A DNA stretch of 18,764 nucleotides from Marinilabilia sp964403175 (GTDB lineage: Bacteria; Bacteroidota; Bacteroidia; Bacteroidales; Marinilabiliaceae): the NCBI GenBank assembly GCA_964403175.1, contig CAYOFH010000061.1, forward strand, positions 1-18,764. Direction: 5' to 3'. The translations under genes and the position numbers were made by a program. Below, in pieces: positions 1 through 7,116 of the stretch. The notes under the pieces were generated by a model. The model made no database searches. It was given only the letters and a program-made list of their open reading frames with translations, and was not told the DNA's origin. Each line of letters opens with the position of its first letter. Position 1 is the stretch's first letter.

Positions 1-50
1 CCACCGGAAATATGCGGGGGGAACTCCCAGCCAAACATTAATACCCTCAT
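1..50 (-). CDS. GT4 glycosyltransferase (glycogen-synthase-like), N-terminal fragment
   Basis: Only the first 16 codons plus two bases are present; the gene runs off the left edge. Read on the minus strand from the ATG at 50, it gives MRVLMFGWEFPPHISGG. This is the opening beta-strand and glycine-rich loop typical of Bacteroidota GT4 / glycogen-synthase-like glycosyltransferases (VLMFGWEFPPH..GG), where the loop lies in the nucleotide-sugar site. Its start codon overlaps the stop of the upstream debranching enzyme as ATGA, so translation of the two is probably coupled and they form one operon. The usual role of such a gene beside a debranching enzyme is alpha-glucan (glycogen) synthesis. The family call rests on very few residues, but they are distinctive. 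The exact donor and product cannot be judged here. Confidence 0.8.
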   Translation of the reverse strand, partial: MRVLMFGWEFPPHISG

Positions 51-1984
51 TGGTTACTATATTTATCAATTAAGTTAATAATACTAAGGACTCCCCCAAC
101 GTTCCAGGCCATTGAAATGGCTCCTTTACCTACATGTGGAGGATTACCGTTAAAATATTCAGAAATGGTACCCACGCAATGGTTTTTCATCTCATCTTCA
201 AAATCTTCTAAAATCCGCTTCACAAAAGAAAGTCCTCCCTGCTTGTGAATATCAAGATAGGCCTCTGCAAAAAAAGAAGCCAGCCAGGGAAATACACTAC
301 CCTGATGTAACGCCATATCCCTTTGTTGCTGATTGCCTTCACACACCCCTTTATATTTATGATCCTGAGGAGATAACGTACGGATACCACGTGGTGTGAA
401 AAGTTCTTTTTTAACCACATCAACAATGGCTTTGCGTTGCTCTATATTTAGAGGTGAAAAGGGAAGTGCTGCTGCCATCAACTGATTGGGACGAATGGAA
501 TAATCCTTATAAGTTCCGTCCACATAATCAAACAAACATTTATCTTCAGAATTCCAAAAAGTCTGAACAAAAGACTCTTTCACATTATCTGCCAATTGTT
601 TATACGGCTCTCCAACTTCAGGTTCTCCTGCCTCATTGGCCAGATAAACAAAAAAGCAAAGAGCATTATACCAGAGGGCATTCAATTCAACAGTAAGCCC
701 CGGACGCCAGGTTACAGGTTTACCATCCACTATGGAATCCATCCAGGAAAGAGGAACTCCCTCTTTTTTAGCATATAAAAGCCCGTTTCCCTCCATCCGA
801 AATGATTCTTCCTCCAATTGCCTGTAATGATCCAGAACGGCCTTCATTACATTTTTATATCTCCCCCATACTTCGAGAGGACTACAAATCATCCGGCATT
901 GATGAACTGTCCAGAAAAACCAAAGCGGCACATCAATATCTTTCCTCAGCAGACTTTTGTTTCGGGACAGATATTCCTCTTCAATGATTATTGCAACAGA
1001 CTCAAGAATATTGCGATATACCTGCTTGTTCTCCTGATAACAAGAAAGCCCCGGCAAGGCAAGCAAAGTATCACGATGACGTTCTTTATACCAATGATAA
1101 CCAGCCATAAGGCGTGAATGTTTATCGTTGGTCAAAAGAAATTGCTGCCCCGAATTCAGAAGATTGTTTATCATACTATCGCGGGGAATTCGTTTCTTTT
1201 TCTCCCTTGTAAACTTGGCCTTCAACCCATTTGGTTTTGCAAGTCCTGTCCCAGCAGACATAATGATAGTTTCTCCCTTTTTTATTTCCACCTCAAAATA
1301 CCCAGGTACAAAAAGATCCTCCTTAAAAGGATAGCCCCGATCTTGTTCCTTAAGATATTCCACACCAAGATACCAGTCAGGGACGGGAATAAACTCAATT
1401 TCCTTACTGGATTGCAGGAACAGAGATGGAAACCCTTCGTACATTCTTACCGAAATACCATTATCAACCTCCTGATATCGGGTATTAGCATCTAAATTCT
1501 GATAAGTAAGTTCATGAACATTTCGAAACGCAAGAAATGGTTTAAATCTTACTTTGGTAGGAGAATGAGCATCTTCAAGTGTTATCTTGAAAAGTAATTG
1601 TTCTTCTTTCTCAACCAAAACCATTTCTGTTGATAATATTACTCCTCCCACCCGATAATGACGTTTAGGAATATCATCAATTTCCAGATTAATAAGATAC
1701 TTATGTCCTTTAGGCTCATAATGGCTTCCAAAATACTTATGAATCCCCAGATTAAATACCTGATCATGCTGTTCCACAGACAAATCAAGAGATGACAATA
1801 ATACAAAGTGATCTCCGCCCAGTTCTTTCAGCGGACAAACCAATAATCCATGATACTTGCGGGTATTGCATCCAATGATTGTAGTACTGCTATAGGATCC
1901 TGCACGGTTGGTCCTGAGTATTTCCCGATGCAGAGAATATTCAAGATTAACAAGACGATCCTTTTCCAGTTGATAATAGGCCAT
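47..1984 (-). CDS. Glycogen debranching enzyme (amylo-alpha-1,6-glucosidase family)
   Basis: A 645-residue cytosolic enzyme expected to hydrolyse alpha-1,6 branch points of glycogen or malto-dextrins. The N-terminal half (about 15-250) is the bacterial/archaeal debrancher N-terminal domain, with the block IIGCNTRKYHGLLV at 36-49. The C-terminal (alpha/alpha)6 glucosidase domain (about 285-640) carries GYHWYKERHRDTLLALPGL at 295-313, LSWMDSI at 412-418 with candidate acid Asp416, VELNALWYNAL at 432-442, RPNQLMAAALPFSP at 498-511, HQGSVFPWL at 560-568 and GTISEYFNGNPPH at 605-617 with candidate second acid Glu609. Length is normal for the family. No signal peptide is visible. In the RDT block the more usual W-G before Arg-Asp-Thr is R-H here. 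The gene is translationally coupled to a downstream GT4 glycosyltransferase. The start at 1984 fits the family N-terminus. Confidence 0.93.
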   Translation of the reverse strand: MAYYQLEKDRLVNLEYSLHREILRTNRAGSYSSTTIIGCNTRKYHGLLVCPLKELGGDHFVLLSSLDLSVEQHDQVFNLGIHKYFGSHYEPKGHKYLINLEIDDIPKRHYRVGGVILSTEMVLVEKEEQLLFKITLEDAHSPTKVRFKPFLAFRNVHELTYQNLDANTRYQEVDNGISVRMYEGFPSLFLQSSKEIEFIPVPDWYLGVEYLKEQDRGYPFKEDLFVPGYFEVEIKKGETIIMSAGTGLAKPNGLKAKFTREKKKRIPRDSMINNLLNSGQQFLLTNDKHSRLMAGYHWYKERHRDTLLALPGLSCYQENKQVYRNILESVAIIIEEEYLSRNKSLLRKDIDVPLWFFWTVHQCRMICSPLEVWGRYKNVMKAVLDHYRQLEEESFRMEGNGLLYAKKEGVPLSWMDSIVDGKPVTWRPGLTVELNALWYNALCFFVYLANEAGEPEVGEPYKQLADNVKESFVQTFWNSEDKCLFDYVDGTYKDYSIRPNQLMAAALPFSPLNIEQRKAIVDVVKKELFTPRGIRTLSPQDHKYKGVCEGNQQQRDMALHQGSVFPWLASFFAEAYLDIHKQGGLSFVKRILEDFEDEMKNHCVGTISEYFNGNPPHVGKGAISMAWNVGGVLSIINLIDKYSNQ

Positions 1985-2515
1985 ATAAAAATTTTTAGGT
2001 TAGTTTATCAAAATAACGAGGGTTAAAATTTTCATTCAAGATAACCAGAAAGTCTCCAAAAATCAATCGGTTATTTATCATCCGCAATGTGCCCCCAGTT
2101 CAACTATTAAAAAAATAAAAAATTGATACATTTTTTCGGTAAAGAGAATACCTTTATACCTATAAACTTACCACCAATAATAATCAATTGAAAAGCAATA
2201 CAACATCCTACTGACAACCAATAATCATCAGCAAAACATTGTCCCGGAGCAACAGAAAAATAAAAACGCTTAAAACAAATTCATTCTCCCCAAAATAACC
2301 TGTTGCAAATGGATATCATCAAAAATTTGGAAAATTTCAACACCCCGGTAAGCCGCCATAAATAAGTTAAACAATCGATTTTACGTATTAAATATAAGAA
2401 TGCTTTTAAAAACATAAAAACATTTGTTAATCTTTTTTAACCATAATGAAACGAGAAATCCGGTCAACAGGCTAGAAAAACACATAATCTCCACGCAGGT
2501 TTTGAAAGGAAAATT
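1985..2515. other. 531-bp AT-rich intergenic region
   Basis: This lies between the GSCFA gene and the debranching enzyme, both on the minus strand. I see no ORF with coding character and no RNA gene. The only possible element is a weak minus-strand promoter near the debranching enzyme start: TTATTTTG (plus-strand 2009-2016, one mismatch to TAnnTTTG) with CTTG (2037-2040) 20 bp upstream of it. The gap is long enough that the alpha-glucan operon probably has its own promoter here, separate from the lipase/GSCFA unit. Confidence 0.5.
2009..2040 (-). promoter_or_regulatory. Weak candidate promoter for the debranching enzyme operon
   Basis: On the minus strand TTG (2037-2039) is followed after 20 bp by TTATTTTG (2009-2016). 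This matches the Bacteroidota layout TTG-N19/20-TAnnTTTG except for one base in the -7 box. The predicted leader would be about 20 nt. The evidence is weak because the region is very AT-rich. Confidence 0.25.
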
Positions 2516-3520
2516 TTAAGCGTGTCTGTATTTAGAGAGAAAATTCCGGAAGTAATGCAGGTCTTCAGTCAGGTCTGCTTCAGGAAACTGAATTTGAATA
2601 TCTTCTACCATTCTCAATGATTTCTCCAAAAAAGTCAAAGATTCCTGTTTAGAAACATTTACAATTCTGTGATTTCGGGCCTTTGAAATTCTGGACGATA
2701 AATCAACAAACTTTCTTGCCCTCGGAGAAAGAACCGTTTCACAGAAACGCTGCCAGATATAATCGATGGCCTGTGAAGAAGGATTAAACATTTTAGGATC
2801 GTAAAATCTGTAGTCGCGAAGCTCATCTATTACAATCTCATACACCGGAAAATAGCTGACACCCTCAAACCACTCAACGAGCTTGTCGATAGCAAGAAAA
2901 AGAACAGACTTACTTAGCTGGTTCCCATGCGCTCCATCTTTCCAGTGTCGAACAGGGCTCACTGTAAAAATAAACTTCACCTCTGGGTTAAGCATTCTGA
3001 CAGAAATCATCATCTCTCTGTAGGCGGATGCAATCTCTTCTGCATCAAGTCGGTACCGGGAAAAGAAATCTGCAGGAAACTTGTGGCAATTGGCTACTAT
3101 TTCAGAATTGTCTTCCCGTTCATAAACAAAAGAAGATCCGAAAGTAAGAATAAGAACATTAATACTCTTAAGAATATGGTGAGTTTCTTCAATAGCTTGA
3201 TTAATATTACGGCAAACAACGGCTTTGTCCTGATCACTAAATGAACCGTGAAAATCAAAATGATGCCACATATCATTTCTCTGTACAAGTTCCTTTTCAC
3301 TACACAGATCAAATCTCATAGCTCTTTCTATCAATACTTTAATAGAATAAGGATTGTAAACAACACCAAAAGGATTAACAGTAGCTTTAAGGCGGGATTC
3401 AACAAATCTGCGTCCAATATTATCAGAAAAACAAGAGCCTAGTAGTAATATCTCTGAGCCTGCATCAATAGAAAAGTCAAGCTTATCAATCCCAACTACA
3501 GTCCTGAATTTAGTTTGCAT
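2516..3520 (-). CDS. GSCFA-domain protein (SGNH-like, probable esterase/acyl-transfer fold)
   Basis: A 334-residue protein. The name-giving motif appears as GSCFS at 28-32 inside ILLLGSCFSDNIGRRF; the serine or cysteine of this block is the likely active-site nucleophile. It is followed by TVNPFGVVYNPYSI (47-60), another strong GSCFA-family block, then VLILTFGSSFVYE and FTVSPVRHWKDG in the middle, and YFPVYEIVIDELRDYRFY plus FNPSSQAIDYIWQRF toward the C-terminus. GSCFA domains are distantly related to SGNH/GDSL hydrolases; their substrate is not established, so no specific function is claimed. No signal peptide is seen. The start overlaps the last 11 bp of the upstream alpha/beta hydrolase, so the two are co-transcribed. 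The charged last ~80 residues (R/K-rich, then acidic) follow the catalytic domain. Confidence 0.88.
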   Translation of the reverse strand: MQTKFRTVVGIDKLDFSIDAGSEILLLGSCFSDNIGRRFVESRLKATVNPFGVVYNPYSIKVLIERAMRFDLCSEKELVQRNDMWHHFDFHGSFSDQDKAVVCRNINQAIEETHHILKSINVLILTFGSSFVYEREDNSEIVANCHKFPADFFSRYRLDAEEIASAYREMMISVRMLNPEVKFIFTVSPVRHWKDGAHGNQLSKSVLFLAIDKLVEWFEGVSYFPVYEIVIDELRDYRFYDPKMFNPSSQAIDYIWQRFCETVLSPRARKFVDLSSRISKARNHRIVNVSKQESLTFLEKSLRMVEDIQIQFPEADLTEDLHYFRNFLSKYRHA

Positions 3521-4361
3521 GTTTGTTACCTTTAAGTTGATCAGACAACCATGAACTTACAAAAAAAAATAAATCTTCTGCTACAGGCTCGCAATGCAAT
3601 TCATGCCTGGCATTTTTAGCACCAAAAAACCTGGCGTTCTCTCCAATTTTATCTGCCAGTTGCCTCGTAGCTCCAAAATCGGTAATTACATCGCTGGTAC
3701 CATGAGCAAAAAACATAGGTATATAAAACCGGGAATGGCGCTCCAATATCATCAGGGAGGATCGATTTAATTCATTAAACAACCGGACAGAAATTTTATG
3801 ATGCATCAACTTATCACAGTCACTGGCTTTCTGTAGTTTGGGCACAGAACTTAGTTCCTTGGATTTAATCCCCGTGGAAAAAGTCATACCAGGGAAAAAA
3901 TAATTCATATAAGCTGCAACTTTCTGAAAAAAAGAAGAAGGCGGATTAACGAGTTTTAGCCAAGGGGATGTAATGATAGCACCTGCAAAATCCTGGCGTT
4001 TTCGAAGAAGAAAACTCAATACAATGTTGCCCCCCATACTATGTCCATAAAGGAACACGGGAACTTCGTCCCAGTTATGTTTTACCCTTCTGACCAAACA
4101 ACTTATATCATCCAGATAATTATTTAAATTGTCAATATGCCCTCTTCTCCCTTCGGAAAGCCCATGCCCCCGTAAATCAACTGAATAAACTATATAACCA
4201 TGTTCACAAAATTTCTTAGCCCAGGAATCATATCGAAGTGAGTGTTCACCGATTCCATGAACAATAATTATACTGGCTCTGGGCTTTTCCACCGGCTTCC
4301 AAAGATGACCAATAAGAAAAACCCCGTCTGCAGTAACCAGATTAAATTCCTTGTGCTGCAT
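3510..4361 (-). CDS. Alpha/beta hydrolase, monoacylglycerol-lipase-like
   Basis: A serine hydrolase of the lysophospholipase/monoacylglycerol lipase (Hydrolase_4) type, 283 residues from the chosen start. It begins MQHKEFNLVTADGVFLIGHLW, the usual family N-terminus. Oxyanion-hole loop IVHGIGEHSLRY at 33-44, VDLRGHGLSEGRRGH at 61-75, nucleophile elbow YGHSMGG with Ser108, Asp224 in HGTSDVITD and His253 in NARHELHCEP complete the catalytic triad. No signal peptide, so probably cytosolic; likely substrates are monoacylglycerols or other acyl esters. An in-frame ATG at 4415 would add 18 residues, but these lack family similarity and contain a perfect -7 promoter box (4394-4401), so I prefer 4361. 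The 3' end overlaps the GSCFA gene by 11 bp, indicating one operon. Confidence 0.9.
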   Translation of the reverse strand: MQHKEFNLVTADGVFLIGHLWKPVEKPRASIIIVHGIGEHSLRYDSWAKKFCEHGYIVYSVDLRGHGLSEGRRGHIDNLNNYLDDISCLVRRVKHNWDEVPVFLYGHSMGGNIVLSFLLRKRQDFAGAIITSPWLKLVNPPSSFFQKVAAYMNYFFPGMTFSTGIKSKELSSVPKLQKASDCDKLMHHKISVRLFNELNRSSLMILERHSRFYIPMFFAHGTSDVITDFGATRQLADKIGENARFFGAKNARHELHCEPVAEDLFFFVSSWLSDQLKGNKHAN

Positions 4362-4749
4362 TATGCGCTTTGACTCTTCTATTAAAACGGGGGCAAACAT
4401 AGCATTAAACAACATACTATAAACATTTGAAGAAGCACTCAGTAGTGCTAAATTTAGTTAATTTTTAACAATAAATAAAAACCATCAATTTCCGGGCCAT
4501 TTTCCCTTATACAACGATCTTTTTCATTTGCTTTTCATAAAGGTTTAAATCTGCTTCGCTTCATTACCAAAAACAGACAAAGAAAACATAATTGAAAAAC
4601 CGAAAGAATAAATTTTCAAAGTTCACGACTCTTTTTTATTTTTAACTGCTATCACACAAAATAATCAGTAATATTTCAACGTAAAATAAGACAATACTTC
4701 CCCTTAACTTAGTTACAACATGTAGCAAAAAATCCACAAAACATTAATT
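4362..4749. other. Divergent intergenic region with two short palindromes
   Basis: AT-rich spacer between the minus-strand hydrolase and the plus-strand yjbQ. It holds the hydrolase -7 box, the inverted repeat AGCACT-CAGT-AGTGCT (4434-4449) and the overlapping palindrome CTAAATTTAG (4448-4457). Upstream of yjbQ there is only a one-mismatch -7-like TAACTTAG at 4705-4712. The rest (about 4460-4700) shows nothing recognisable. Confidence 0.4.
4394..4401 (-). promoter_or_regulatory. -7 promoter box for the hydrolase/GSCFA operon
   Basis: TATGTTTG on the minus strand is a perfect TAnnTTTG element. A transcript would start near 4388, giving a ~26-nt leader to the ATG at 4361 but excluding the ATG at 4415. 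No clear -33 TTG is seen at 19-20 bp. Confidence 0.45.
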
Positions 4750-5163
4750 ATGCAACAAATACTCACATTCAAAACAAATACACATGACCAGATGGTTGAT
4801 ATAACGAACCAGGTTTCAGAGGTTGTTACCAAATCAGCCGTAATAACAGGAATGGTAAATGTTTACGTTCAGGGAGCAACAGCAGGCATTATGATCCAGG
4901 AGAACTGGGATGACTCGGTGCAAACAGATGTTCTCAACTGGCTAAAAAAGATGGTTCCCCATGGTGTTTGGCAGCACGACACCCAGGACAACAACGGAGA
5001 TTCCCATCTAAAAGCTGGTTTTATAGGGCCTTCGGAAACCATTCCCGTGATAAATGGAAAAATGGGACTTTCAAGATGGCAGAACATTTTTCTTTGTGAA
5101 TTTGACGGCCCCATAAACGAGCGCAGAGTAGTTGTTACAATTTTCAACACTGATAAAAACTGA
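4750..5163 (+). CDS. yjbQ: YjbQ-family protein (UPF0047)
   Basis: A 137-residue small, single-domain cytosolic protein of the YjbQ/UPF0047 family, full length. Family blocks are VYVQGATAGIMIQEN (38-52), DNNGDSHLKAGFIGPSETIP (80-99) and LSRWQNIFLCEFDGP (107-121). Typical members have HTTA in the first block; here it reads QGATA, so the first conserved histidine is a glycine, while the His of WQHD and of DSHLKA remain. The physiological role is unclear: the E. coli homologue has been reported to show weak thiamine-phosphate synthase activity, and that should not be carried over here. The gene stands alone on the plus strand and is convergent with queG, whose stop is 7 bp away. I saw no strong promoter or Shine-Dalgarno sequence. 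Confidence 0.9.
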   Translation: MQQILTFKTNTHDQMVDITNQVSEVVTKSAVITGMVNVYVQGATAGIMIQENWDDSVQTDVLNWLKKMVPHGVWQHDTQDNNGDSHLKAGFIGPSETIPVINGKMGLSRWQNIFLCEFDGPINERRVVVTIFNTDKN

Positions 5164-5189
5164 ATTAAGCTCAATCATTTTTTAATTCA
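5161..5189. terminator. Weak AT-rich inverted repeat between convergent yjbQ and queG
   Basis: TGAATTAA (5161-5168) and TTAATTCA (5182-5189) form an 8-bp stem with a 13-nt loop, starting at the yjbQ stop and reaching into the last codons of queG. It has an internal T-run but low GC, so it is at best a weak bidirectional terminator. Confidence 0.22.
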
Positions 5190-6112
5190 ATAAAACGGAG
5201 ATTTCGCATAATTCCCTGAAATCCGGCCCGTCGTATTGCACTACCCTTTGACAATTCATCGAAAGATGATTCTTTCAATGAACGCCAGTCGTCATTGGAC
5301 ATCTCCTCAAAGACCTGTCTTAATTTAAAATCAGGCACATTGTGTGGTCGTGCTTTCCAGTTCCACGGACAAACATCCTGACAAATATCACACCCAAATA
5401 TCCATCCATCAAATTGTCCGGCATATTCCTCGGATATATGCCCTTTGTTTTCAATCGTAAGATAGGAGATGCATTTATTGGAATCGAGCTGGTAAGCCTT
5501 AGTTAAAGCGCCGGTGGGGCAGGCATTAAGGCAGCGGGTACATCCACCACAAGCCTCCTTTATCTTCTCCCCATAAGGGAGTTCAATGTTCAAAAAAATC
5601 TCTCCAATAAAAACAAATGACCCCAGCCGCGGGTGAATCAGATTAGTGTTTTTCCCTATCCATCCAAGTCCGGCACGGGCGGCCAGCGAACGCTCGGAAA
5701 CAGGTGCAGAGTCAACAAAGAAACGACCATCAGATTCGGGAGCAACCTCAGAGTGAATAAACGACATGAGTTTTTTCAGCTTGTTTTTTAACACCTTGTG
5801 ATAGTCGCGCCCGTAAGCGTATTTGGAAATCTTAAAATCAGATATCAGATGAACATCCCGGTCGGGTTTGTAATTTTGCAGCACCACCACGACAGATTTT
5901 GTACCATCAACCAAAAGTCGCGGGTCATTCCGCTTATCCCGGTTACGAACCATATAATCCATACCAGCATGATATCCTTTCTCTACCCACCGGTCATAAG
6001 CTTCCGCTTCTTTCTCCAAAAACTGAGCCTCAACAAAAGCAATATCATCAAATCCCAGCTCCAGTCCTTTTTGACGGATCATTTGACCACGCTGCTCTGC
6101 AATCAGATTCAT
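5171..6112 (-). CDS. queG: Epoxyqueuosine reductase QueG (short form)
   Basis: A 313-residue enzyme that reduces epoxyqueuosine to queuosine in tRNA anticodons, using cobalamin and two [4Fe-4S] clusters. The N-terminal cobalamin-binding, reductive-dehalogenase-like region contains KYAYGRDYHKVLKNKL (97-112) and FFVDSAPVSERSLAARAGLG (131-150); Asp134 matches the proposed general acid. The ferredoxin part has CGGCTRCLNACP (Cys188, 191, 194, 198), Cys214, and CDICQDVCP (Cys241, 244, 248), enough ligands for both clusters. The C-terminal HEAT-like extension of the ~380-residue proteobacterial and Bacillus enzymes is largely absent. It is the last gene of the minus-strand cluster, 107 bp behind the DUF59 gene. 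Whether it shares the suf transcript is uncertain, but placement of an Fe-S client behind the assembly machinery is sensible. Confidence 0.95.
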   Translation of the reverse strand: MNLIAEQRGQMIRQKGLELGFDDIAFVEAQFLEKEAEAYDRWVEKGYHAGMDYMVRNRDKRNDPRLLVDGTKSVVVVLQNYKPDRDVHLISDFKISKYAYGRDYHKVLKNKLKKLMSFIHSEVAPESDGRFFVDSAPVSERSLAARAGLGWIGKNTNLIHPRLGSFVFIGEIFLNIELPYGEKIKEACGGCTRCLNACPTGALTKAYQLDSNKCISYLTIENKGHISEEYAGQFDGWIFGCDICQDVCPWNWKARPHNVPDFKLRQVFEEMSNDDWRSLKESSFDELSKGSAIRRAGFQGIMRNLRFIELKND

Positions 6113-6219
6113 CAGTATAAAATTCGTCTAAATAATTGGTCTGATGGAACTCACATACACGAACTTATACATGTCCTTTTGACACAAACATTACCATGCT
6201 CGTTTCATCATGAAAAATA

Positions 6220-6537
6220 TTACAAAAGTCCCAATTCCAATAATGCTTCTTCAGAAAGCATGTCTTTAGTCCATGGGGGATCAAAAGTAAGATTCAACTC
6301 AACCTCTTTCACTCCTTCAACAGACATCACCTTTTCATATACCTCTTCGGGTAGTGATTCGGCCACGGGACAATTGGGAGAAGTCAGAGTCATTACAACT
6401 CTTACTTTACCCTCCTCGCGTACATCAATTTCATAAATAAGTCCCAAATCATAAATATTAACCGGAATTTCGGGATCATAAATGGTTTTAAGTGCCTTTA
6501 CGATATCGGTTTCTGTATTAAGAAATTCTGTGTCCAT
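6220..6537 (-). CDS. SUF-associated DUF59/MIP18 Fe-S assembly protein (SufT-like)
   Basis: A 105-residue DUF59/MIP18 domain protein of the SUF-associated type (related to SufT/YitW). Key blocks are IYDPEIPVNIYDLGLIYEI (19-37), MTLTSPNCPVAESLP (49-63) with the conserved Cys56, and the C-terminal FDPPWTKDMLSEEALLELGL. DUF59 proteins contribute to maturation of Fe-S proteins, probably in cluster carriage or target delivery, although the precise biochemistry is unsettled. This is a standalone domain, without the Mrp/ApbC ATPase to which DUF59 is fused in other proteins. It sits 53 bp behind sufE on the same strand, in the usual Bacteroidota position, and replaces an A-type carrier in this locus: no sufA is present. 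Confidence 0.92.
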   Translation of the reverse strand: MDTEFLNTETDIVKALKTIYDPEIPVNIYDLGLIYEIDVREEGKVRVVMTLTSPNCPVAESLPEEVYEKVMSVEGVKEVELNLTFDPPWTKDMLSEEALLELGLL

Positions 6538-6590
6538 AGTCTTCTCCTTTTACATCAAACAATTTCACAGTTCCCTGAGTGCAGTTTTTC

Positions 6591-7013
6591 TTAGCCCATC
6601 TTTGCCTTGAAGGCGAGTGCATATGCTTTCATTTGCTTTACCATAGCCACCAATCCATTGCTGCGGGTGGGTGACAAATGTTCTTTCAATCCTATTTCAT
6701 CAATAAAAAAGAGATCGCTCTCCAAAATTTCGTCGGGTGTATGCCCGGAAAGCACACGCAACAGTAAAGCCACAATTCCTTTAACAATAATGGCATCACT
6801 ATCACCCTGAAATACAATTTTATTGTCTTTCAATTCTGCATGCAACCAAACTTTTGACTGGCATCCTTCAATCAAATTCTGTCCCTGACGATGGGCTTCA
6901 TCAAAAGAATCAAGTTCATTACCATACTCTATAAGCAGGGAGTATTTATCCATCCAGTCGTCCAAAGCTGAAAATTCATCAATAACTTCTTCTTGTTTTT
7001 CTTTTATGGTCAT
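6591..7013 (-). CDS. sufE: Cysteine desulfuration protein SufE
   Basis: A 140-residue sulfur acceptor that takes persulfide from SufS and passes it to the SufBCD scaffold. The family hallmark NLIEGCQSKVWLHAEL starts at 46, and the catalytic Cys51 is at the same number as in the E. coli protein. Other conserved parts are FSALDDWMDKYSLLIEYG (14-31) and the C-terminal IGLKEHLSPTRSNGLVAMVKQM (112-133). Full length, with no signal peptide. It follows sufS by 103 bp. A perfect -7-like TATCTTTG lies directly upstream (7027-7034), so some internal transcription is possible, although the resulting leader would be only a few bases. Confidence 0.95.
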   Translation of the reverse strand: MTIKEKQEEVIDEFSALDDWMDKYSLLIEYGNELDSFDEAHRQGQNLIEGCQSKVWLHAELKDNKIVFQGDSDAIIVKGIVALLLRVLSGHTPDEILESDLFFIDEIGLKEHLSPTRSNGLVAMVKQMKAYALAFKAKMG

Positions 7014-7026
7014 GTTTTATTTTTTT

Positions 7027-7034
7027 CAAAGATA
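7027..7034 (-). promoter_or_regulatory. Possible internal -7 box before sufE
   Basis: TATCTTTG on the minus strand, a perfect TAnnTTTG and identical to the box before the thiL-like gene. The start codon would be only about 7 nt from the expected transcription start and no -33 element is seen, so it may be chance. Confidence 0.22.
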
Positions 7035-7116
7035 AAAGCGGCCCGGTCGAACCTGCTTTATTGTCCAACGAATTAATTTTGCATCACATTCAATACAATT
7101 TCATGGAAAAGTAATA

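Noticed and set aside
1118..1495. 125-codon plus-strand ORF
   Set aside because: Antisense to the debranching enzyme; no family features.
1994..2003. TTTAGGTTAG upstream of the debranching enzyme, like a DtxR half-site
   Set aside because: No matching second half (CTAAA) at the right distance, unlike the complete palindrome at 12369-12387.
2134..2175. Inverted GGTAAAG / CTTTATACC elements in the 1985-2515 gap
   Set aside because: Pairing needs bulges, arms are short and AT-rich, and several alternative pairings exist; not convincing as a structure.
5798..6436. 212-codon plus-strand ORF
   Set aside because: It lies antisense across the N-terminal half of queG, the gap and most of the DUF59 gene; both of those are strongly supported and the translated product has no recognisable domain.
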